Source: Trissonchulus latispiculum (Eukaryota; Nematoda; Enoplea; Enoplida; Ironidae). Taken from it: 64,000 bases of DNA. Under the pieces are notes generated by a model. The model was not told the DNA's origin and made no database searches. It worked only from the letters and a program-made list of their open reading frames with translations. The translations under genes were made by a program, and so were the position numbers. Below are positions 53,630 to 64,000 of this stretch, piece by piece; positions within the stretch are counted from its first letter, which is position 1; every line of letters starts with the position of its first letter. The DNA lies in NCBI GenBank assembly GCA_030248195.1, contig JASAND010028339.1:1-64000 (forward strand), read 5' to 3'.

Positions 53630-55780
53630 AAGCGGGGAAAAACCCATTTTAATATGCGGGAAAAAACCCACCTCCAGTGTGGGCTTACCGGTATGAGCTA
53701 TATAGGATTTTAATAGCCTATCTTGAAGAGCATCCAAAATAACCCTAGAGGCTGCACTATTGTCGCCCCCGCTGCTTCCCAGCAAATTTTTTGGCACTTT
53801 GAAATTTTCGAAAATTTTGGTCCGTCCAAGTGCCGAAATTTGACAAACTTTGTCTGGCCACCCTGAACTACTGGAAAGACCTAGACCAAAGCGGATTGTA
53901 TGTATGTGTAGGACATCTGTTGCGCTTCATGATGATATATGCCACACTGCTCTAACCCCTCCAGTGCGACCTGGGGGTGACCTAGAGTTGGCGGAAAAAA
54001 CCCATCGGCGGGGAAAAAACCCATTTTTCAAAATTGAATATTTTTGTAACCATTAGCAGGAAACCTTAAATAAACACATACGTGTGCTTAATAGAGTCTA
54101 TTAATTAAATTAGTATATATAGGTTTTACCTAGCTTTTTTCCATTATGTGTGGTCCAGGTGGCCAAAATCTGGAATGGTGCCATTTCAAGCCAAATTTTT
54201 CAATTTCGTCAAAAATAGCGAATTTTTCACTAAAATGGCTTTAATTGGCTTTAAATGCAATAAAAACACGTTTTCTATGTGACAGGATGCTTAAAATGCA
54301 AAAATTAAGCAAATTTCAAAAATTTAATTCAATTTTTTTAAGAAATTTTTCAAAAATGTTGGTATTTTTCGACCTACTAAAAACAACCCGCTCTTTCGAA
54401 TGGCACCGTCAAAATTGTTCTGGCACGCTTCCAGCAAAAAATCTGGATGGGTTTTTTCCGCCGATGGGTTTTTTCCCGACACGAAAAACTTTAATTTCTC
54501 CATAACGACAGGGCCTAGAGAGACAAACTATACCTCATTCGAAAGCTTAGGGCAAACCCCAATTAAATATAGTATCAAAGCGGCCGCCCCCCCCCCCGAA
54601 ACCAGACGTAAAGGAAAAAGTTTAGTGTCCGCGCGTAGCGCGGACATAACAGTGCAAAAATTTTGCACCTTCGGCGCGAAATTGAGTTCATTTATTTATT
54701 TATTTATTTTACCCTTATTTCAGCGTTTTAAACCTTTCAATAGCAACTTTTTAACATAATATTTTCACTTTTGGCTCAATTTCGTTCAAATTTTCTCGCC
54801 TGCGGCGCTTTTCTAGCTCAATTTCGTTCAATTTTTCGACTTCGGCGCATAATTTCTTTAAATTTGTTGCGTTCCAAACGCATTTCATTTCGCATACGTA
54901 TACGATATATTTTAAATCTTTTAATAAAGGTTGCCATTATACACAGATTCTTCATAATTTCAAAATACTCTCAACTTTTATTTATAAAAATATTTTTAAA
55001 GGTTTGCATTGCGGATTTTTTCATAATTTTAAAATTTTCTCAACTTCTGGGGGGGCTCCGCCCCCCAGACCCCCCGCGTGGATGACCGGCAATTTCGATG
55101 TCTTGTGCATCTCGCGAAAGCAAAGAAATTATTTGATTACTCGACCCCCCCCCCTCTTCAAAATCCTTACTTTTTTGACAAACAAAAAAATATTTGAATT
55201 TGTTTTTTTGTGAATTTTGACTTGTTTTCAAAAATTTTGCCCCCAGACCCCCAAATTTTTTCGAGGTCCGCCCCCCCCCTGAAAAAATTTCCTATGTGCG
55301 CCACTGGCTTTAAATGCAATAAAAACACGTTTTCTATGTAATAGGATGCTTAAAATGCAAAAATTAAGCAAATTTCAAAAATTTCCAAAATTTGCCTATG
55401 TTTACGTGTTAAACATATAAAATTTTCAAAATTCAATTGTTCCTGAAATTTTTCAAAAATGTTGGTATTTTTCGATGTAGACCTACTAAAAACAACCCGC
55501 TCTTTCGAATGGCACCGTCAAAATTGTTCTGGCACGCTTCCAGCAAAAAATCCGGGTGGGTTTTTTCCGCCGATGGGTTTTTTCCCGCATTGGGTTTTTT
55601 CCCGACACGAAAAACTTTAATTTCTCCATAAGGACAGGGCCTAGAGAGACAAACTATATATACCTCATTCGAAAGCTTACGGCAAACCCAAATTAAATGT
55701 AGTATCGAAGTCGTGCTAGCCCAAACCAGAGGAAAGTTCTGGTCCAAGAAAGAAAAAGTGGGTTTTTCCCCGCTTCACTA
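53625..55780. mobile_element. 2.2 kb TIR element with GCGGGAAAAAACCCA repeats, inserted in a TA tract
   Basis: Ends TAGTCAAGCGGGGAAAAACC and complement of GGTTTTTCCCCGCTTCACTA, with TA repeats on both sides. About 54247-54560 and 55309-55700 are direct repeats of each other, separated by a G/C-run element (about 54580-55300, with a GGGGGGCTCCGCCCCCC hairpin near 55050). Several copies of GCGG(A)AAAAAACCCA. No transposase ORF recognised. Confidence 0.75.
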
Positions 55781-55785
55781 TATAT

Positions 55786-56579
55786 ATATATAATATATAT
55801 TATAAATATATAATATATATTATATATATACCCCCACAGGTCAGACTAGGGAAAATAAGAAAAAAGAAAAAGCTAACAGGGAGAAAGAGAAAACATCATT
55901 TTCCACATTGACAAACAGTCAACTGAGACTCCCCAGCAAGTAAGTATAATGATGATGATTAAAGCTCTGTGTCAATTGGAAGGAGTCATCACCTCATGAA
56001 ACGAAAGATATATATAGAGAGAGAATGACTCATACATCTCTCCTGCTCTTTATTTCCCTCTCTCACTTAGAATTCATTCTACAAAACGCGGCACATTCAT
56101 TTATAGTACACGCACACACGCACATATATACGTACACAGATGCATACAAAAAGATAAATTTATAAACTGTAAATGGTAATTTAAAAGGAACAGACAAACG
56201 TATAAAAGAATTCATGAACTGGGCTTATACGGATGTTTACATTTTGCTAATAATCCCGTTAGTAGGATACGTACGTAGTTGTTACAAGTTTTACCATAAT
56301 CCCGTTAGCAGTTAGTAGATCTACAAAAACCTAACCAATACATAGAATGACTTTATTTCATGAATGAATCGAGAGAAGAACCATTCTTTAAAATATGTCC
56401 TATACGTACATATTTCTGCAAAAAACTGTTTACAGCATCAGAAGCAGCAAGGTTTTTCCCAATATACGACATATGATCCTTGGTAAGATCAATTCCATGC
56501 ACACCAGGGCAAGGAAGGGGCAGGTTAGTGGTCACCCCGAGGTACCCCGCAATACACACCCGATCACTCAATGTATCAC

Positions 56580-56637
<58 letters not shown>

Positions 56638-57060
56638 AACCGCCAAAACTGTAGCACATCAACCAAGTAAGAAGTTAAAATATAAAGTAGGTATTCCCAC
56701 CGCAGAAACTTTACAACGCACACAACAGCGTACAGACAAGCAGCTGAAGCTCCCAAAAGCATTACACATCCAAGGTCTTTAGTTTGTTTACATTTGTCGC
56801 ACCAAAATTGTGTCATGTTAACACGAAGGACCACGACTACGTGCGACAAGGGGAGAAACGTGTAGCTTAATTCAGGACTTTGTTATACACAAAAAAGGCT
56901 CTTGTATCTGCCGGCAGGCCACATAACATAACAAAGCTACCGTCTGAGTCATACTAACTTCATTCACAAGCCAATATTGCGCAATATCCTACAGTTGAAC
57001 CTGAACGGACGATAAGCAAAAATCAAGACAACATAAACTGTATAAATGAAGAGTAAGGCT
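55786..57060. other. Non-coding stretch with TA microsatellites
   Basis: TA-rich sequence at 55781-55830 and (TA)n at 56583-56635. No exon recognised. Confidence 0.5.
56583..56635. repeat. (TA)n microsatellite
   Basis: Uninterrupted TA run. Confidence 0.95.
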
Positions 57061-57916
57061 CAGAGATAAAGCCGGGTTACCGGGTCAGTTCGGGTCACTA
57101 AGTGGACAGGGTAACCCGATCTGGAGCTCTGACCCGTTCTGGGGACCAGGTATTTTTAGCTGTGGACAGTTTCTTAGGTATTAAAAGCAAATTTACTAAG
57201 AATTTTTGCCATTTGCGACCTGAAACTTTAATAATCACTCAAAAACTAGCAACAGAAATAAATATATATAGATAATTGATCCAGATATTTCCAAAATGCT
57301 AGTCGCTGCAACGTCGTCATAATACATAGTGTCCTGTCTGTCAAGTTTTAATTTATAATTTTGAATATCCATGCGTGAATTTTGATTAAAAAACTGATTC
57401 CACACGCGGGCCCAGATTTCGAAAATCCTTATTTGAAACCTGAAGGTTTCGAAATTGTGCCAGAATGGGCCTATTGCGACGATTCTTCATCATTGCTTTC
57501 ATTTTTGAGGTATATTTAAAATCCGTGTGTGTTGTAAGAAAAATGGTAGTAAAATAAGGTGTATTATATACAGTTTCTGCGTTTTGATGTTCACTTTTCC
57601 AATTATGGCGTACCTTCAGCAACTTGTGGATTGGAGCCTGCTTTGGTTTTATTTGCCCTCCTGCCTGATTTGTTCTATAATCCTAGTCATAACCAAAAAT
57701 ATTTTTAACGGAATCACCGCTGAGTGAAACTCTCAGCCTTAACTAAATAAAATGTTTTACGACAGTTATTATCCTAAATAAACCCTGGGAGCCCCAAGTA
57801 TATATACCTATTTTAAATTTCCAACCTTGCACCTGAAATTTCAAAAATACGGGGTCATCGGGCCAGGGGTCAACCGGGTCACCGAGCCAGGAAATAGTGA
57901 CTCGGTTTCATCTCTG
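57061..57916. mobile_element. hAT-like MITE (856 bp) with perfect 8 bp duplication
   Basis: Ends CAGAGATAAAGCCGGGT and complement of ACTCGGTTTCATCTCTG; GTAAGGCT flanks both sides exactly (57053-57060 and 57917-57924). GGGTCACC-type subterminal blocks. No transposase ORF. Confidence 0.92.
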
Positions 57917-58239
57917 GTAAGGCTAGCTTTAAATTAAGCTTTTATACACAAACGCACGTATATAAAAGTGTGTAAAACAAAAAATAAAGCCAGTATGAAA
58001 TCTATGTGCAAAATAGACAACACTTCACATAGTAGAGGTCACTGTCTTTGCTGGTCGGTCACCCTTTATGTAAAGAAAATGCTTAGTTCTACAGAAAATA
58101 AGAAAATCTAAATAGTACAAAAGTTGTCTACAAATTGAATCATCGGGTTTTTGACGACTCATTCAGGTCACTGAGAAACATACGTACGTAGAGGAAAAAC
58201 GATGTAACAGTGATTACAACACTGGAATTTTCGGGAAAA

Positions 58240-58241
<2 letters not shown>

Positions 58242-58314
<73 letters not shown>
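58242..58314. repeat. (TA)n microsatellite
   Basis: Uninterrupted TA run of about 73 bases. Confidence 0.95.
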
Positions 58315-58315
<1 letters not shown>

Positions 58316-59301
58316 CTCTAAAATTTTTCAAATTTAAATATTAACAGCTCAATTCTACAGTCAAACGTATGCAAGTAAGCAGAAACACACATATATACAC
58401 ATACATATACATATAAATACGTACGTGCACAAACGTATTGTAAATATAATATAAACTTTCCCAGATTTAGAAAAACTTCAAGGATGCTAAAAATGTCTTA
58501 TTCCTGCACCAGTTAGTATGACTTAGTCATTGGGAATAAATCTGTCTGAGCGACACAAAAAAGCAGCAATAAAAATGAAAAACTTATGCTGAAAAAATCT
58601 CAAAAATGAAATAAATATATAGATATTTGGTTCGGGATTATATATACTCAAGTAAAAAACATTTATAGACACGTCATATCAGACTATAAGAACAAACTAA
58701 CTACTGCTGTTTTCAATACAAAAACTGCAAAACACTCTAAATACACTAACATAGACATAATGCAGACAATTTATTGAAACTCATTGAAACTCCCGAAAAA
58801 TAGGGTTGCGCAAAAGCCCATTTCCACCTAGAATTTATACAAAATTGAAATTTAAAAGACGAAAAATATATATTAAATTGAACATATGTAGCCTTGAAAT
58901 TTCACCACAGCTTCATTTTTCACTGTCCAGAATTTCCTATTCTAAACAGGTGCCCATATATACAAGTAGTATACATACGTAACTTGCTCAGACTCTACAT
59001 ATTTAAGGTGAACTCATAGCTTTTGAATTTCCGGAAGCACTATATGGTACAAAAAGAATCCAGGAACAGGGACAAAAAGGAAACCTATGTAGTGTATGTA
59101 TCAAGCTCATTTTTTTGGATCCTCCAGATTTCAAAAACTTATGACTAAGCTACATAACATTAGCCCAGATAAGTACGTATATTATAATTTGATTCAACAA
59201 TAGTTGCGTAATCCTTGCGCAATGCACAAACTTTGGAACACCAAAAAGTTTCACATAACTTTGTCTGCTCTTGCAGCCTACCGTACCCTCACACAAGCTT
59301 A

Positions 59302-59302
<1 letters not shown>

Positions 59303-59350
<48 letters not shown>
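59303..59350. repeat. (TA)n microsatellite
   Basis: Uninterrupted TA run. Confidence 0.95.
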
Positions 59351-59351
<1 letters not shown>

Positions 59352-60168
59352 CCTTAACATCAACAGAAAGAAAAGGCACACTCATATTTTACAGGATAAC
59401 TTTTCAGCCTACAAACAACAAAAAAGACAACCCCGACACCACACCCGTTCAGCAGCATTTATTCATACATTGGAATAATCTAATTTCTGTCTGGGATGAG
59501 TATAACCCAACCCGGGGAAAAGTGAAAAACAGAAGAAAAACATCAGGAAAAACGGTTAGTAAGATATGACTCACCCCCCCCCCTCCCCGTCTGAGTCTCA
59601 GTCTATTCCCCTCATTACATAAGTTCATTAGAGAGAGATTCTGGCGTTGTTTCATTGTGAAACAAAAAGTTCCGAGCAGAACAGTCATCATAGAGAAAAT
59701 TGTAGTAGACTATAGGAACAATGAGATGAGATATAGGAAAGTTGCTCTAGAAATCTACTAGAATATTCAAAGAAAGGTACGTACGTATCATATCAAGTAT
59801 ATATATAAGTCACGCAACAAAAAATCGGCTTCAACTTCTACAGCTTTCTTTCTGTTGAGATTAGAGATTATATCGTAAAAATCGTTTTCCGATAAAATTT
59901 TATTCACAAAAAATTCACCTCCTAAAATTCAAATTTTGGCCGGTTTTCACTAAAGTTTGTTTGTCACAAAACTTTTCCACCACAAGAGAGCTATACGTAT
60001 GTACGTAAACGCTTTACACAGAAGCAGCAAGTCACACAAAACATTCGTTCGTTGATCCATACATACTTAATAGTTATAATATATTAGCTGTCGAAGTCAG
60101 ACAACTTTCTTTGGAAAGACTCAATTCATATGATCAGGAATCGAAGAAACACTAATCCATTCCAGACA

Positions 60169-60553
60169 CCTGGGGCCAGTTTCATAAAAAAACCGTCTCG
60201 AGTTCTCAAGTTCTCGAGTAGTCTGTTTTCAGTAACAACAATCTCTTCTCTATTAAAAATTATATGTTAAAGTATCTACGGAAAATTTCATGGTGATTTA
60301 TTCAGTCAATTATATATACAAGTTATTGAAGCAGGAAGAAAAAATTTACAAATTTATATTTTCAAAAATTTCTCGAGTAGGTCTCAAGTTGGAGACATTT
60401 TCTCTGGTCGAAATCGACCAGAGAACTTGACTCGAGAACTCGAGAACTTTTTCAGCGTTATTTTCAATGCGACTTGCGGAGCTCAAAAACTTCCAGCGTA
60501 GTTTAGCTACTAGACTCGAGAACTCGAGAACATTTTTATGAAACTGGCCCCTG
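60169..60553. mobile_element. 385-bp MITE with GGGGCCAGTTTCATAAA ends
   Basis: Ends GGGGCCAGTTTCATAAAAA and TTTTTATGAAACTGGCCCC. Subterminal CTCGAGAACTCGAGAAC units in both halves. ACA flanks both sides, a possible 3 bp duplication. Non-coding. Confidence 0.78.
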
Positions 60554-61409
60554 GACAAGGAATGGAAAGCTATATATGTAAATCCTCTCAAAAACATTGA
60601 AATAAAACCATTACATTCTGAAAACCCTTCTCAACCCTCCTACAAACCACAAAAATCTCCTTTATCACAGCTAAGTGTCTAAAAACTGTACCTAATCCAC
60701 TTCCAACCAACTGTTTACATTACGTATGTGTCACAACAATAATCATAACCACCACTACCTTAAGACGACAGCCTAACCGAAGGGGCTTGGAACAGGGTAT
60801 CCGGTCCTGCACAAATGAATAGGTTTAATTCAAGCCATAAAGATCAAGCCCAATCAAAAGGATAAATACTAGTTTTACGGCGCCAAGGATTAGTCATCCA
60901 CCGTATGTCTCTGTGACTAATCTGCCAAGTAGTCACTCTAAAATAGACACACATACGTACACATATATTTTGTAGACGCCCAAATGGTCAAATTAAAATC
61001 CATAATTTGGGATGGGCCATGTCCCCGGCACCCCTCCCCCGGTTATGAATCGTGGGTTGGGGTTCGTGGGTTCGTCAGCAATTCCTGGGTCAAAAACAGC
61101 ACTCTATAGATTTATCATCCACACAATTTTTAGCTTAAACTTATTTTCTTCCAGTTTTTGAGGCTTAGATCTATATAGTATTAGGTTCTTTAACACATGA
61201 ACATATGGTTTCCGCACCTCGGTAGTTAATTGTCAAACGTTGATTTAAAATTTTCGCAGAAATTAGATGTTTTAAAAAAATTTCCGGTCCCGGTCCGAGA
61301 CCGAGACTCCCAACCCTGTCATCCACTAACCTGACCAGAAATACGTACCTTGGATATTGTCTGCGCCAAATGTAACCTGTATGACAATTTTTGGAAAGTT
61401 GCAAAGCAC
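60554..61409. other. Non-coding stretch
   Basis: A CCGGTCCCGGTCCGAGACCG patch at about 61284-61303 resembles a hAT-MITE subterminal block but no partner end was found. No gene seen. Confidence 0.45.
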
Positions 61410-62015
61410 AAATATTTGGATCTTTTCAGGATACCCCCCAGGGCCCAGATTCCGCAAAACTTGATCAAATGAGCTGAAATTTGGTATGGGTATGCATTCG
61501 ACCACGCTGAGTTCAAATATCGCAAAATTTTTAGATTTCCCGAAACTAGATTTTTTTCGAGTCGTAAGTGGGGTGACCAAGGGGAACCAAAAATTTTTTG
61601 TCTTCGATTTTGCTGAAATGTTGCGTTCAAGGGTTTTCGAGGTCGCAGAACACGCATCTGAAATCCGTTTCGATTCCGTTAGCTCAGTAGAAGCTAAAGC
61701 TGTAAGCTTAGGATGTAAACTATACTGAGCTAACGAAAAACTGAATCGAAAAACTAACTTCAGACTCGTGTTCTGCGACCTCGAAAACCCCTGAATACAA
61801 CTTTTCAGCAAAATCGAAGACAAAACATTTTTCGGTTCCCCTTGGTCCCCCTCTTACGAATCGAAAAAAATCTAATTTCGCTAAATCAAAAAGTTTTGCG
61901 ATATTTGAGTTCAGCGTGGTCGAATGCATACCCATACCAAATTTCAGCTCTCACTTGATCAAGTTTTACGGAATCTTTGCCTGGGGTGGGTTATCCGGAA
62001 AAGATCCAAATATTT
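61410..62015. mobile_element. 606-bp palindrome, family with 47329-47968
   Basis: Arms meet near 61713; ends AAATATTTGGATCTTTTC and complement. Contains CCAAGGGGAACC, CTGAATCGAAAAAC and GCTAACG blocks as in the copy at 47329-47968. Non-coding. Confidence 0.83.
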
Positions 62016-62254
62016 TAACCATTGCATACGTAATATACGTAATCAATCATGTTTATCTGTCTTTGTGTTAAACTTCTTCAGGTTTCTACCACCACCCTAC
62101 CACCACGCTACAGAAATTCATGGTTACTGATCATCAACAGTACGTATATAACAGTATAGGTTTCTCATTGGAAACAAAATAAGCGTTTGTAAACACCAAA
62201 GTTGGAATGATGATGCATTTCACCTTAAGTTGGAGACAGAAATTTCAGTGTAGA

Positions 62255-62964
62255 CAGAGTTGGCTCCGGGTCCAAATTTTCAGACCCGGCCCGGACCCGG
62301 AACCGTTATGCCGAACCCGGACCCGTCCAGACCCGGATCCGGGTACCCGGTTGTAAAAAACGTACCAGTTTGCATTTCAAATCACTGCACTCATAAATTT
62401 CACTGCATTCTTATTTTACGCCTCACGACAATTTTTGAGTGCTAGGGCTAACAAAAGCAGTACAAGTTTTGTGATAGTCCACAGACAGTGTGAGACTGTC
62501 AGTCGGATAAGTTACGAATGCTCTGGAGGAAAGAATTTGAACGACTTTTTGGTAGCTTCTAGTTGAAAACAATGCCCTTGAGCTTGTTTACTTGATTAAG
62601 TTTTGCGTGCATTGCAAACTTTTATGCTAACTTATCAATTCGAGTTGTCATAACTCATATTTCTACTTCCAATTCTAGTATAAGCCCAGCATAGCAGCAT
62701 AGATCAGAAAGACCTCAACTAAACAACTGAACATTGTATCTCAATGTCTAACACATCCGTTCTACCAACCTTTTATACAACAAATTGTAATGTTTTAACA
62801 CCCTAAATGTACCAAAATTCAGTTTTCTTCAGTATTTTGGATCCGGACCCGGATTTGGACCCGCGGGTACCCGGACCCGCGGGTCCTAAAGTTGGACCCG
62901 GACCCGGCCCGGCCCGCGGGTACCCGCGGGTCCCCGCGGGTACCCGGACCCGGCGCCAACTCTG
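62255..62964. mobile_element. hAT-like MITE (710 bp) with perfect 8 bp duplication
   Basis: Ends CAGAGTTGGCTCCGGGTCC and complement of GGACCCGGCGCCAACTCTG; AGTGTAGA flanks both sides exactly. Both subterminal zones are packed with GGACCCGG and GGGTACCCGCGGGT units. No transposase ORF. Confidence 0.92.
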
Positions 62965-64000
62965 AGTGTAGAAACAGAATAGGGAAAAAGAATACGAAAG
63001 GAAATAAATTTTAAGACATAAATCAGCCTGTCTGTCATCAGAAAGTCTGAGTTAATCACCATCGGGTGGTTCCATTTCCCTCTCTTCTCTCGGTCTTCAA
63101 AAAAGAAATAAATGTATACATTATTTTATGTCCCTAAAAAGTGACTACTAAATCCATCTTCTCTAACCATCCAAAGATAATATATATATATATATATATA
63201 TACGAACGATTAACTGGATCATCAAATACACAACGTCATTGTTATGTGTGTGAGTGAGTAGAGGATAATCATCAAAACCTCAACCCGAAAACTACCATAC
63301 GTACACATACATTTATGCCGCACGATGATTCATGCAATTTATTTGTGCCAGATGGCGCACAATTCACAACCTTTGCTTAGCACAAAGCTAAGCCATAAAC
63401 TTTCGTAGTAAGTTCTCACAGTCAGAAAAAGACCAAAGACCACATATATATAGTGACTACAAGAGCAAACCGTAAACCTAGAATCTATGACCAGAATGAG
63501 TCACACATCAGGCACCACCTGGAGTACTGGGGGGGGGGGGGGTGGAGGGGGGGGGTGACATAAAGCCAGTCATAAACTGCTACCATATGGTAACGCGATG
63601 ACTAAGCAATTAGTGACCCACAAATGTTTATGTTAACTGGCCAGGCCGGTATCAAATCACTCACGGGACAGAGAGACAGATAGATAGAAACTATAAACAG
63701 ATACATAAGTATGACTCATTTCATTTAGGACAAGACAGAGTCGCAATAAATAAGTAAGTGCTAACGACTATAACGTACGTACTGGTTGGTTTAACTAAAT
63801 TTGGGCCCCGGTTGGTTATGGGAGAAGAGGAGGGGCGACTAAACTGCCCTCCCGCAAAAGAAATTTGATAGAATGACTCATTCAGATATTATAGAACACG
63901 ATTTATAGGTACTATAAATAGGTTCAGGACTCAGGTAAATACGTATGGTCAAACACGTCTAAGAAATAATGTCTGATCAAAACAATATTAAGTACGTAGA
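62965..64000. other. Non-coding stretch to the window end
   Basis: TA run at 63179-63202 and a G run at about 63531-63555. No exon recognised; plus strand is A-rich, consistent with continued minus-strand transcription or simple AT bias. Confidence 0.45.

Larger units (their letters stand above)
57925..60168. other. A-rich non-coding stretch
   Basis: Contains (TA)n at 58242-58314 and 59303-59350. No gene seen. Confidence 0.5.

Overview
The window is nuclear DNA of an invertebrate animal. Genes are split by GT-AG introns, and introns are full of inverted-repeat transposons, TA/TG microsatellites and long G or C runs. Both protein-coding genes are of animal type: a novel-class protein kinase C and a JNK/p38-type dual-specificity (MAP kinase) phosphatase. 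The species cannot be named from the sequence. No sign of bacteria, plasmid, phage, CRISPR or operon structure was seen.

Layout. (1) About 345-18198, plus strand: the 3' two thirds of a novel PKC gene of the epsilon/eta class. Twelve exons run from the second half of C1A to the stop codon; the 5' exons (C2, pseudosubstrate, start of C1A) lie before the window. Its introns hold a foldback element (2283-3093), a 1.75 kb TIR element with a 6 bp target duplication (3124-4873), a 145 bp tandem satellite (4929-6160), a tRNA-derived SINE (about 8885-9242) and a 5.2 kb nested palindrome (11517-16721). One exon is only 7 nt long and completes the kinase APE motif. (2) 18199-about 22.1 kb is T-rich 3' flank, probably 3' UTR, followed by a broken retrotransposon integrase (22262-22740, minus) and small palindromic elements. 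(3) 27349-36401, minus strand: four exons of a DUSP8/DUSP16-like phosphatase with a tail of about 970 residues in one terminal exon. (4) Two candidate first coding exons, at 41486-41564 and 51678-51765, both end in strong phase-1 donors that join in frame to the exon at 36401. Neither encodes a rhodanese domain; both encode a short basic peptide resembling a MAPK docking motif. (5) The remainder to 64000 is intron or intergenic DNA rich in nested palindromes, hAT-like MITEs with 8 bp target duplications and TA microsatellites.

The two genes are convergent (PKC +, DUSP -). Strand composition agrees: the plus strand is T/G-rich up to about 22 kb and A/C-rich from about 25 kb to the end. This suggests that minus-strand transcription, and possibly further upstream DUSP exons, continues beyond the window.

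The two proteins act in linked pathways. Novel PKCs are diacylglycerol-activated kinases that feed MAPK cascades; DUSP8/16-class phosphatases switch off JNK and p38. Their being neighbours does not by itself prove functional coupling. Most of the rest is a dense record of class II transposition, with elements inserted inside one another.
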